Of a stretch of 64,000 nucleotides of DNA, positions 1 through 8,211 are shown in pieces. The notes beneath the pieces are model-generated. The model saw nothing but the letters and a program-made list of their open reading frames with translations. It ran no database searches and was not told where the DNA came from. The DNA comes from Micrococcaceae bacterium Sec5.1 (GTDB lineage: Bacteria; Actinomycetota; Actinomycetes; Actinomycetales; Micrococcaceae). Location: assembly GCA_039636795.1 (NCBI GenBank), contig CP143430.1, positions 4,278,001 to 4,342,000 on the forward strand, given 5' to 3'. The position numbers and the translations under genes were made by a program. The stretch's first letter is position 1; each line of letters opens with the position of its first letter.

Positions 1-2
1 GC

Positions 3-707
3 AAGGGTGGAGCGTTTCAGTCGAACGAAGCGAACTCGGCAGTTGACCGGTATGCGGAGAGCATCGTGGGCAAGGGCTCGTGGAGCAGCAAATACGTGGC
101 ACCTATTCGGGACTATTTCCTGGCGGCCGCTGCGGGCATTTCCGGAACAGGCGCCGTCCTGTGGGCAAACTTGGAGGGCATGGCTCCGGCCACAGCCTCC
201 AACCGTTGTGGTGACAGTCTCCGCGGGCAAAGCTCCAAAGCGAGGATAGACCGGCAGCTGCAACAGCTATCCAACGCGCAGAAGATCATTTCCTTCATGT
301 GGGATTCGTATTACACCTGCGTTGGTACGGGCGTTCCCCTGAAGGCCCAGGTGGAGTCCGGAATCGCAACGCCAATTATTACCGACGCGACTTTTGACGC
401 AACCACCGGCCAAGTGCGGATAACGGGCTTCAATCTTGCAGGTGGCAATGCCCAGGTGAAGTGGACCACCAAAGGCGGACAACGCCTCGTGAAAACCGTG
501 AAGCCCACCAGCACAAATACGGCCTACGGAGTCCAGAGCGGTATGAACCCTGAACTGGAAATGATCGTCGTGAACGTTGGTAAAACTACTCTGGCCGCCG
601 GCCGCTACTACACCGTCAATGTCACCAACCAATGGGGTGCGGAAAACGACGATTTCTATTCGCAACGCATCTACACAGCACAGTCTTCCCGGGGCTCCAA
701 AGGCTAG
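3..707 (+). CDS. C-terminal part of a larger, probably secreted protein (possible DUF4434-type glycoside hydrolase)
   Basis: The frame is open from base 3 without a stop, so this is the 3' part of a gene that begins left of the window; the GTG at 66 is only an internal codon. The first part, with a LWANLEGM stretch and a following QLQQLSNAQKII segment, is reminiscent of the end of DUF4434-type TIM-barrel hydrolases. The last roughly 100 residues look like a beta-sandwich with IPT/TIG flavour (ITDATFDATTGQVRITGFN). It is followed by an LCP ligase gene on the same strand, which suggests a wall-polysaccharide role. Family assignment is tentative; the partial nature is certain. Confidence 0.6.
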   Translation, partial: KGGAFQSNEANSAVDRYAESIVGKGSWSSKYVAPIRDYFLAAAAGISGTGAVLWANLEGMAPATASNRCGDSLRGQSSKARIDRQLQQLSNAQKIISFMWDSYYTCVGTGVPLKAQVESGIATPIITDATFDATTGQVRITGFNLAGGNAQVKWTTKGGQRLVKTVKPTSTNTAYGVQSGMNPELEMIVVNVGKTTLAAGRYYTVNVTNQWGAENDDFYSQRIYTAQSSRGSKG

Positions 708-772
708 CCCGGGACCGGGCGCGTTTGTCCATTTGTTAGAATCGACTCTGCTGCTGCCAACTCTAGGAATAC

Positions 773-1828
773 ATGACGCACCCCATTGATACCGAAGCCG
801 TTGCGACAGACTCCCGTCCGCGACGTCAGAAGAGCTCCAAAAAGACAGCTCGAAACGTCCTTCTCGGCTTCGCGGCAGCAGTGGTGATCATCGGCTTGGT
901 CTGTGGTCTGTACATCTTTAACCTGGCCCAGACCTTCAACTCCGGGACCACCAAGATCGAGAACGCATTCCCGGACGAGGCGACACGACCCACCAAGAAC
1001 GTCACGGGTGCCATGAACATCCTTGTCATGGGCAAGGACAAGAACGCAGACAGGTCGGTGGACACGGATGACTCCGCCCCAACGGACCAGCGAACCGACA
1101 CTCTGATCTGGGTCCACATCCCGGCGGACCGGAAGAACGTCTTTGCCGTTTCGATCATGCGTGACACCTGGGTGAACATTCCTGGGCATGGCGAGGCGAA
1201 AATCAACGCCGCAATGGCCGACGGCGGGGTTGCTTTGACTGTCCAGACTGTGGAGTCGCTCTTTAAACAGCGCATCGACCACGTCGCGATGGTGGACTTC
1301 GAGGGCTTCAAGGGACTTACTGACGCCTTGGGTGGCGTGGAAGTCAACATCAAGCAGGGCTTCACGCCCAGCGTGCTCAAGGGCAAAGTTACGTTCCAGG
1401 CCGGTAAGAACCTGCTCGACGGCGAGAAGGCGCTGGCTTTCGTCCGTGAGCGCAAGTCCTTCCCTGATTCTGACTACACACGAGTCAAGAACCAGCAGCT
1501 CTTCCTGAAGGCCGTCATAAGTAAAACGATCTCCCGGGACACCCTCACCAACCCTGTCAAGGTCAACAACATGGTGGACGCGATCTCCCCTTACATCAGT
1601 GTGGACAAGGACTTTGATGCCGCCACGATCGGTGGCCTGGCATTGCAGTTCAAGGACCTTCGCGAGAAGGACACCGTCATGTTCACGCTGCCCAACCTTG
1701 GCGTCGGCACCTCCACTGACGGACAGTCAATCGTGTTGGCAGACAATGCCGCCATTTCGGAGATTGCCACGGCCATTGGACAGGACAACCTGGCCGCTTA
1801 TGTCACCGCCAAGGGTTTGGGGAGCTAG
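773..1828 (+). CDS. LytR-CpsA-Psr (LCP) family glycopolymer ligase, copy 1
   Basis: 351-residue membrane-anchored protein. A basic N-terminus precedes one membrane segment at about residues 28-49, followed by an extracellular LCP domain. The LCP signature is visible: TDTLIWVHIPADRKNVF, then SIMRDTWVNIPG, KINAAMADGG and VRERKSFPDSDYTRVKNQQ. LCP enzymes transfer lipid-linked glycopolymers (teichoic acids, capsule) to peptidoglycan, using conserved Arg and Asp residues to bind the pyrophosphate lipid. It is closely similar to the gene at 6824-7876 along its whole length. One oddity is MADGG where the paralogue has the more usual MAYGG. Its stop lies 40 bases from the convergent acyltransferase stop. 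Confidence 0.93.
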   Translation: MTHPIDTEAVATDSRPRRQKSSKKTARNVLLGFAAAVVIIGLVCGLYIFNLAQTFNSGTTKIENAFPDEATRPTKNVTGAMNILVMGKDKNADRSVDTDDSAPTDQRTDTLIWVHIPADRKNVFAVSIMRDTWVNIPGHGEAKINAAMADGGVALTVQTVESLFKQRIDHVAMVDFEGFKGLTDALGGVEVNIKQGFTPSVLKGKVTFQAGKNLLDGEKALAFVRERKSFPDSDYTRVKNQQLFLKAVISKTISRDTLTNPVKVNNMVDAISPYISVDKDFDAATIGGLALQFKDLREKDTVMFTLPNLGVGTSTDGQSIVLADNAAISEIATAIGQDNLAAYVTAKGLGS

Positions 1829-1867
1829 GCCTTCCATCCCGGCAGCAATTGCCGGTAAGCATGCGGG

Positions 1868-2722
1868 TCAGATGAAGAACCTGTTCTTCCACGTCATTTG
1901 ATCCAGCTTGTGGCACCATGCTGCTCGTTCAAGCCCTGAGGACGCCAAGTCCAACTGGCCCTCCAGTTCTGCCATGTTCAGCACATTCTGGTCACTCGTG
2001 TAAACGAAATGGTCCTTTGCATGGACCGAGCTTCGCTCAGTCTGTGCCAGCGTGTAAGCATGCACGGAAGGGCGCGTCCAGAAGATGCCCTTGCCGACGA
2101 TGCGGGCCGGCACACCGGCTGCCGTGGAGTTGGACGGGACGTCCTTGGTTACGACAGCGCGTGCCGCCAAGATGCTGCCCGAACCTACCTTCGCCCCTTT
2201 GAGCAGCAACGTGTCCTCGCCGAGCCACACGTGATCACCAACCCATATGGAAGCGCTGGGATTGATTCGCTGGTGGGTGCTCGTCGAATAGATCAGATGC
2301 GGGTCCGCTGTTCGAAATACCACGCGTGATGAAAACATGGCATCGCTGCCGATGATGACATGTTTGCGTTCTGTCGGCAGGAAGCGTGCCTCGGCAGTGA
2401 ACGACGCTCCCGGGCCCAAATAGAGCACAGAATCTTCAAACACGCTTGCCACCAATTGCAGGAACCTAAGCGACTTGCGCAAATGAATTACCGAATCGTT
2501 TCCCATGAACCGCAGCCGTGTATTGCGCAACTTGACGCCGTCCTCCACGAACAGAACATTTCCCTTTCCGGCAAACTCCACCGAGGAACGGAGAAACTCT
2601 GATTCGGATGTCTGATTCCAGTGAACAACGTTGTCCGTGATGGTGGAGATGTCCGCGAAAGAGCGAATAACTTGAGTTTGCCCCAGTCTTCCGGAGCCGG
2701 TCCCAGCGGCGTTATCCGACAT
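1868..2722 (-). CDS. hexapeptide-repeat (LbH) acyltransferase
   Basis: About 284 residues with a left-handed beta-helix in the middle: stretches such as SVLYLGPGASFTAEARF, HVIIGSDAMFSSRVVF and SASIWVGDHVWLGEDTLLLKGAKVGSGSILAARAVVTKDVPSNSTAAGVPARIVGKG are typical of WbbJ/NodL-like O-acetyltransferases. It probably acylates a sugar or polyol of the wall polymer made by the adjacent TagF-like enzyme. The ATG at 2722 is preferred over an in-frame upstream ATG at 2737 because a GAGGTG ribosome site sits just upstream of it; it overlaps the stop of the preceding gene (2712), so the two are probably translationally coupled. The C-terminal roughly 70 residues are not recognised. Confidence 0.85.
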   Translation of the reverse strand: MSDNAAGTGSGRLGQTQVIRSFADISTITDNVVHWNQTSESEFLRSSVEFAGKGNVLFVEDGVKLRNTRLRFMGNDSVIHLRKSLRFLQLVASVFEDSVLYLGPGASFTAEARFLPTERKHVIIGSDAMFSSRVVFRTADPHLIYSTSTHQRINPSASIWVGDHVWLGEDTLLLKGAKVGSGSILAARAVVTKDVPSNSTAAGVPARIVGKGIFWTRPSVHAYTLAQTERSSVHAKDHFVYTSDQNVLNMAELEGQLDLASSGLERAAWCHKLDQMTWKNRFFI

Positions 2723-4607
2723 GTACTGGCACCTCATTCAAGGCTGACGCCTCATCCACCATGGCAACAACACTGGAGGCTTTCCAGTCCACTGCTCCAA
2801 AGATCTCCCCCGCCTCGTCAGGAGAGTCCGACCGATGAATCACGATCAACAGATGTTCGGCTTTAGCGGCGATGACTAATCTCAAGGCAAGCAGGTCCGC
2901 CATGGCCCAGCCGTCCAGCGGCTCCACCACGGCAACTTGCGATGCCTTATGTGGGCCTCGCTCAAGCGTCAGCCCAGACACCTCGATTTCCGCATCGCTC
3001 ACGAAGTGGACCTCCATCGTGTCGCCCTCGATATCTGCGGCATAGCTGCGATACCGAAAGCGAGCGAAACGGTCACCGTCCAGCACCACATAGCTCTGTG
3101 GATCCTTCGCGTGGAGGCTAAGCGCAGCTGCGCTCATTGAGTACTGCACTTCATGCGTGGAACCCGGAATCACAGGCCCAGGTAGAGTGCCACTCCACTG
3201 CGTTCCATTGGCTTCGATAGCAACAACCGCAGACAGATGCTGGATTGGATCGTAGGCCGGATAGAGCTGTTGCTTTTCCGAAGTGAACTTCAGGAAGTCG
3301 TAGGAATGTTCGGACATCGACTGCAGGAATCTGGTCTGGCCCAGCCAACCTTCAATGAACCAGTTGGCGCGGGCAATCCTAGAGCCGGCAGAATCAACCC
3401 GAACCTGCACTTGAATGCCGTTCTCTTGGGGGAAAGAACGTACTTCATCGGCACCCATCTCCCGATGCTGCAGACCGCTCAGGAACCCGCGGATAATGCC
3501 TAACATAGCTGGCAAAGCCGCCCGTGCCACGTCAGAGTGGACACCATTGATTCGGTATTTCGTGAGGTTCGGAACGTCTTGGACGAGCTCGATGAGTGAG
3601 TGGTTGCTGAGTTCATCGGAGTTCGTGTAGAAGTAGTCGATTCTTCGTCCCTCGGCGAAGTATTCGCGCAGGCTGTCCTCTGGCTGCTGCACGTCGTGGA
3701 GTGCACGATTGCGGAACAGGTTGTCTCGAAAGAACGGCTTGTTGAAGTAATACGGCAAATTCATTTGGGGCACAGCTAGCAGGAGCTGGGCGGCCGGGAA
3801 GTCCTTTGCATAGTGGATGGCTATGCTGCCGCCTTTGGAAGCTCCGAAGAACAGCATCTGTGCTGGGTCGATACCGAAGCGCGTCCGCAGTTCCTCGATG
3901 GCCTCCGAAACCCGGTCGTAGAGGGGCCTGCCCGCGTTGTCCACCATCATGTACGAGCCTGCGGCAAGGTAGCGGTCCTGAAAACACACCATAAGGGTGT
4001 CCTTCAGGTCGGCATCGGTAACCGCCTTGAGATAACTGACGGCATACGAAATCCGTGAGGTTGATGGCCCGAAGCCCGGGAAAGTTATGAAGAGCTTCTT
4101 GGGATTGGTGGTATTTCCCCGCAGGGAATAGTAGGTGTCCCCGTGCTGCTCCACGCCGTACTGGTGATCGTACTTCAGCTGCTGCGGAGTAGTGAAAGCA
4201 CCGCGTCCAATCTTCAGCTCATACGGTGCGTCAATGTCCAAGGTAAACCGCTTCGGGTCCTTCGACGTGACGATGATGTTGCGATATTCAAGCGGGAAGC
4301 CGCGAGCTGGGGGTTCTATCTTGTTCCCATAGACCACTTCGCCGTCCTGGAGCAGCCTGAATCCCCTGCCCTTATGCACTTGCCACTTTGCAATAGTCAG
4401 TTTTGCAAAGTAGGTTCCCTGCGGCAGGTTTTCGGACGCCAACCTGCGAACGCTGCCTTCCAGGCCCTTTGCCTTGATGAATCGCCGTGCTGGTGCGTTG
4501 GCTGGGGATGCCATCAGTTTGCGGGCGAAGCTGGTGCCGGCCTCGGAGTAGGCGGCATCTACAGCGATGCCCGTGATGGTGCGTTTAATGGCTCGGATCT
4601 TCCTCAT
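2712..4607 (-). CDS. alpha/beta-hydrolase-like polysaccharide biosynthesis protein (XcbB/CpsF- or Asp2-like)
   Basis: 631 residues, no signal peptide or clear membrane segment. The centre has an alpha/beta-hydrolase core: KKLFITFPGFG, then LMVCFQDRYLAAGSYMM and a nucleophile elbow of the form FFGASKGGSIAIHYAKDF, with a candidate His in GVHSDVARAALP. This resembles the XcbB/CpsF family of capsule proteins and the hydrolase-like Asp2 of accessory secretion, which modify glycans. About 170 N-terminal and 230 C-terminal residues flank the core and are not recognised. Its ATG overlaps the TagF-like stop (TAATG), so it is coupled to it. A role in decorating or finishing the teichoic-type polymer is inferred from context. 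Confidence 0.6.
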   Translation of the reverse strand: MRKIRAIKRTITGIAVDAAYSEAGTSFARKLMASPANAPARRFIKAKGLEGSVRRLASENLPQGTYFAKLTIAKWQVHKGRGFRLLQDGEVVYGNKIEPPARGFPLEYRNIIVTSKDPKRFTLDIDAPYELKIGRGAFTTPQQLKYDHQYGVEQHGDTYYSLRGNTTNPKKLFITFPGFGPSTSRISYAVSYLKAVTDADLKDTLMVCFQDRYLAAGSYMMVDNAGRPLYDRVSEAIEELRTRFGIDPAQMLFFGASKGGSIAIHYAKDFPAAQLLLAVPQMNLPYYFNKPFFRDNLFRNRALHDVQQPEDSLREYFAEGRRIDYFYTNSDELSNHSLIELVQDVPNLTKYRINGVHSDVARAALPAMLGIIRGFLSGLQHREMGADEVRSFPQENGIQVQVRVDSAGSRIARANWFIEGWLGQTRFLQSMSEHSYDFLKFTSEKQQLYPAYDPIQHLSAVVAIEANGTQWSGTLPGPVIPGSTHEVQYSMSAAALSLHAKDPQSYVVLDGDRFARFRYRSYAADIEGDTMEVHFVSDAEIEVSGLTLERGPHKASQVAVVEPLDGWAMADLLALRLVIAAKAEHLLIVIHRSDSPDEAGEIFGAVDWKASSVVAMVDEASALNEVPVHVG

Positions 4608-6631
4608 TAGAGACTCAGCATCCTCTCAACGATTTTGGCATTGATTCTTTGGGGGTCCACTCCCTGGAAGAAGCGTTCGCGACGGGCACTGAACAATTCA
4701 TGGGGCCGGAGATAGTGCTCATGGACAATGTGGTTGATCAGATCTGCATGCTCCTCAAAGACCGGGCCCAAGCCATCGTCGCGGTAGTCCACTCGGCCTT
4801 CGTAGGGTTGCTCATGGAAGAAGTCCGCTGCGTCCCAGTGGTAATAGGCAATTGGCGAGCCGATGAAAGCGGCATCAAGCACGGCCGAACTGTAGTCCGT
4901 GAAGACCATCTCAGCCGAGGCAATGGCTTCGCGATAACTCAAATCGGTCCTGACAACGTTCTTGGAGAACCTGAATTGGCCGGCTCTCTTTTCCACGTTT
5001 GGATGGAGTTTTACGTGGAGAGTCCGGCCAGTTTCTTCAAGGAACGCCAGCAGCTCTGGATCCGCGAGGACGGCGTCGATTGCCCGGAAGTACTCCGACT
5101 GGGCGAACTGTTCGCTGGACACTTGGTGCAGGTTGAAACGCCACGTTGGCATGAACAGCAAATGCTGTGGCTCGTGCGCCGTTCTGGTCAAGGTCTCGAA
5201 GCGGGGCAGCCCGGAGTTCAAGGTTTCGACGGGAGCAAGCTTGCCCAGATAGTCGGCTTCGAGTTGACCGGTGGCCACGAACACATCGAAGTATTTGGAG
5301 AGGATCCAGTCAGTCATGTCGTTCAACTGGATGCCGTGTTGCAAATACACAAAGCGGGAGTTCGCGAAGGACTTGCCCCGGTATCTGATGTTGTAAATCT
5401 GGGACGAAACCACCAGGTCCGAGATGAGGAACTTCTCGTAGAACTCGGTAGTGAAGATCGGGATCAGTTTGAAGCCCTTTGCTTGCAGCCGTTCCCAGTC
5501 CGGCGATTTTGGGTTCAAGGCAAAGTACGCCTCCGTGAACTCCTCGTGGTTCACCATGAAATATTCATACAGGTGCTCAGCATTGTCGTCTGCCTGTAGG
5601 GGCCTATCAAAGAAAATCATGGTTGAGGAGGGAGTAATGGCCCGGCTGTAGAAGTCGTAACTGGCAGCCCGTGAATAGCCAGGCCGTAGATCTCGCGGCC
5701 GATACGACTTCTCGATGACCACGGTGTCCCCGCCGAACTGCAATTCGTAGAGGGGCGGCTGAGACCCGTCCGTGGGCTGGCCTTCCCTGAAAGACAGATA
5801 TGAATCACTGTCGCTCAACTGCTTGTAGAGGTGGGTATCGGACTTCTCGTCAGACAGCCAGCGAATCCAGGACGCCTCCACCGGCTGCAGCGGTTCAACG
5901 AAGCGAAGCATCTCGACGAGACGATACGTCCGGACGACGTCCCGGAGATTAGCCAAGGCAACCTGTGTCACCTTTCCAGCCCGCATGCCGCGAAGGAACA
6001 ACGCTACGTACCGCACCAGGTGAAGACGGACTTCCTTCGAAGCCGCTGGGATCAGTGGGACCAGCCGAGTGACGTCTTGCGCTATTTGCAGGCCAATGGC
6101 GGATTTGGTATCAGATGCGACTGAGAAGCCAGTGGTGAGAGGCTTTACCGTTCCGATAGACCAGTACAGACGGTAACTGAGATACAGGGCTGAGCGGTCG
6201 ACGTCGCCAATTGCTTCCAACGCATCCCTCAACCGACTGGTGTTGAAAACAACACCGAATACGTCCGTATCCCGGGCGTAGCGATAAGCGTCGTCAATTT
6301 TGGTCGCAGCCACGTTCTTGGCGATTACGCCTGTGTACAAGACCGGCTCAGCCAGATAGACCGTCCGCGGACGTAAGTACTCCAGCATCGTGGTCATGTA
6401 GGTGGGGGCAAGCTGATGCGACGTCCTCATGAACACCACGTATTTGGTTTCGACGGTTTCGCTAAGCCGTGTGATTTCCTCCGTGGTGAGCGGTTCGTCT
6501 ACCTGGAGTATGGAGAACTGCGCTTCATACCGAAGCCTTGCAGCGATGAGTCTCCGGTACATCACAGACTCCCGGTCAACACCTCCGGGAGCCTCGAGGA
6601 CGATGGTGACCAGGGGAATTGAGTCGGGCAT
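4607..6631 (-). CDS. CDP-glycerol:poly(glycerophosphate) glycerophosphotransferase family protein (TagF/TagB-like)
   Basis: 674 residues. The C-terminal half carries family hallmarks in order: SRFVYLQHGIQLNDMTD with the catalytic-type His, VFVATGQLEADYLG, SGLPRFE, LLFMPTWR, KLHPN and MVFTDYSSAVLDAAFIGSPI. Such enzymes transfer glycerol- or ribitol-phosphate units from CDP donors to build wall teichoic acid or related polymers on the inner membrane face. The N-terminal roughly 250 residues form a separate region that may contain a GT-A-like glycosyltransferase fold; this is inference. It is the first gene of a three-gene minus-strand operon (TagF-like, hydrolase-like, acyltransferase). ATG at 6631 is preceded by a GAGGA site. 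Confidence 0.88.
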   Translation of the reverse strand: MPDSIPLVTIVLEAPGGVDRESVMYRRLIAARLRYEAQFSILQVDEPLTTEEITRLSETVETKYVVFMRTSHQLAPTYMTTMLEYLRPRTVYLAEPVLYTGVIAKNVAATKIDDAYRYARDTDVFGVVFNTSRLRDALEAIGDVDRSALYLSYRLYWSIGTVKPLTTGFSVASDTKSAIGLQIAQDVTRLVPLIPAASKEVRLHLVRYVALFLRGMRAGKVTQVALANLRDVVRTYRLVEMLRFVEPLQPVEASWIRWLSDEKSDTHLYKQLSDSDSYLSFREGQPTDGSQPPLYELQFGGDTVVIEKSYRPRDLRPGYSRAASYDFYSRAITPSSTMIFFDRPLQADDNAEHLYEYFMVNHEEFTEAYFALNPKSPDWERLQAKGFKLIPIFTTEFYEKFLISDLVVSSQIYNIRYRGKSFANSRFVYLQHGIQLNDMTDWILSKYFDVFVATGQLEADYLGKLAPVETLNSGLPRFETLTRTAHEPQHLLFMPTWRFNLHQVSSEQFAQSEYFRAIDAVLADPELLAFLEETGRTLHVKLHPNVEKRAGQFRFSKNVVRTDLSYREAIASAEMVFTDYSSAVLDAAFIGSPIAYYHWDAADFFHEQPYEGRVDYRDDGLGPVFEEHADLINHIVHEHYLRPHELFSARRERFFQGVDPQRINAKIVERMLSL

Positions 6632-6823
6632 GTGAGTCCTCGGGAATCGACGGCAACGAGATCACGCGGGCGCAGATCCCTTATGCCTACTTGTAGTTCA
6701 GATACACAGTGCGGACTCAGACCGGATCGTGTTGCGGAAAATTGCATTTCTGATCTTGCATAGACCGTGGTCTATCGTGGAAAAGATCCCCAGCTATCAG
6801 TTGCCATCCAATCCAAGGAACAC

Positions 6824-7876
6824 ATGACGCTCCCCGTTGACCAAGAAATGATTGCGACAGAGCGACCACGTCGTGCCGGGAAGCCTCCCCGGAAGACCGT
6901 ACGGAATGTGCTTCTCGGCTTCGCGGCGGCGGTGCTGGTGGCCGGCCTTATTGGCGGCGCCTATATTTTCAATCTGGCCCAAACCTTCAATGCCGGGACC
7001 ACCAAGATCGAATCAGCGTTCCCGGATGAGTCCACCCGACCGCCGAAGACCGCAACCGGGGCAATGAATATCCTGGTAATGGGCAAGGACAAAAACCCCG
7101 ACGGGGACCTGGATACGGCGGACACCGCAGCGACTGACCAGCGCACAGACACGCTGATGCTGGTCCATATTCCTGCTGACCGGAAGAACGTGTTCGCGAT
7201 TTCCATCATGCGCGATACCTGGGTGACCATCCCGGGTAAGGGTGAGGCCAAGATCAACGCAGCCATGGCCTACGGCGGAGTCGCCCTGACAGTCCAAACT
7301 GTTGAGTCGCTTTTCCAGCAGCGCATCGACCACGTGGCAAGGGTGGACTTCGAAGGTTTCAAGGGATTGACCGACGCTCTTGGCGGCGTTAAGGTCAACG
7401 TCAAAACCCCATTCTCTCCCAGCACGCTCCCGGGGCACACATTCAATGCCGGCAAGCAAACCTTAAATGGAACCGAGGCGTTGGCCTTCGTTCGTGAGCG
7501 CAAGTCTTTCCCGGACAACGACTACACCCGCGTCAAGAATCAGCAGCTCTTCGTCAAAGCGGTCATCAGCAAGACGATCTCCAAGGAAACCCTGCTGAAC
7601 CCGGTGACGATCAACAACATGGTGTCAGCCATTTCGCCGTTCGTGAGCGTGGACAAAGACTTCGACGCCGCCACGATCGGGAGCCTCGCGTTCCAGTTCA
7701 AGGACCTCCGCGAGAGCGACACCGTCATGTTCACCCTGCCCAACCTCGGCGTGGGCACATCGCCGGACGGGCAGTCGATCGTGGTTGCAGACATGGCGGC
7801 GATTTCGGAGATCGGTGCGGCCATCGGGAATGACGAATTGGCTGCCTACGTCACTGCCAAGACACTGGGTATCTGA
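6824..7876 (+). CDS. LytR-CpsA-Psr (LCP) family glycopolymer ligase, copy 2
   Basis: 350 residues with the same plan as copy 1 at 773-1828: basic start, one membrane segment, then an LCP domain with SIMRDTWVTIPG, KINAAMAYGG and FVRERKSFPDNDYTRVKNQQ. ATG at 6824 is chosen over an upstream GTG at 6767 because an AAGGA site precedes it and the protein then aligns from residue 1 with copy 1. It is divergent from the teichoic-type operon ending at 6631 and probably shares its regulatory region. Expected role: attaching a lipid-linked polymer from this neighbourhood to peptidoglycan. Confidence 0.94.
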   Translation: MTLPVDQEMIATERPRRAGKPPRKTVRNVLLGFAAAVLVAGLIGGAYIFNLAQTFNAGTTKIESAFPDESTRPPKTATGAMNILVMGKDKNPDGDLDTADTAATDQRTDTLMLVHIPADRKNVFAISIMRDTWVTIPGKGEAKINAAMAYGGVALTVQTVESLFQQRIDHVARVDFEGFKGLTDALGGVKVNVKTPFSPSTLPGHTFNAGKQTLNGTEALAFVRERKSFPDNDYTRVKNQQLFVKAVISKTISKETLLNPVTINNMVSAISPFVSVDKDFDAATIGSLAFQFKDLRESDTVMFTLPNLGVGTSPDGQSIVVADMAAISEIGAAIGNDELAAYVTAKTLGI

Positions 7877-8007
7877 AGTAGCCGATTTGTTCACCATGAA
7901 AAAGCTTTTCCGAGCGTTTCAAGCTACAGAGATTCGAGACACACGACCACTCCAACACAGTTCCAGTATTTACACGACGGAAACTTCGCCTGCAATACAA
8001 TTTAGGC

Positions 8008-8175
8008 ATGATGAGAAAAGTCCACACGGCCTTCTGCGACGAATGCCAAGCGAGCACGAAGCACATTACCACTTTTATTAAGCCAAATGGACCAAAAGGG
8101 CAAAAGAATACATTGGTCGATAAAATCCAATGCACACAACATACCGGCTCGCGCGCAGGGTCCGAAGCTGGCTAG
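8008..8175 (+). CDS. small putative zinc-ribbon-like protein (55 residues)
   Basis: A short open frame in the otherwise gene-free gap 7877-8211. It starts ATGATG and encodes a basic protein with FCDECQAS near residue 10 and KIQCTQHTG near residue 43, that is CxxC plus CxxH, spaced as in small zinc ribbons. It ends with TAG at 8173. The ribosome site is weak (TAGG shortly before the first ATG) and no family was recognised. The paired metal-ligand motifs make a real gene plausible, but in 168 bases chance is possible. Confidence 0.35.
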   Translation: MMRKVHTAFCDECQASTKHITTFIKPNGPKGQKNTLVDKIQCTQHTGSRAGSEAG

Positions 8176-8211
8176 CATCTATCGGAACCTGTACAGGCTA
8201 TAGGAGAGTCT

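Noticed and set aside
1840..1856. CCGGCAGCAATTGCCGG hairpin after LCP copy 1 as a terminator
   Set aside because: The stem has only six paired bases and no T-run follows, so it is not distinguishable from chance.
2009..2329. Plus-strand frames within the hexapeptide acyltransferase gene
   Set aside because: The opposite strand shows clear left-handed beta-helix repeats; the plus frames are shadows.
4649..5599. 316-residue plus-strand open frame opposite the TagF-like gene
   Set aside because: Mirror of a clear glycerophosphotransferase; the plus-strand translation lacks any motif.
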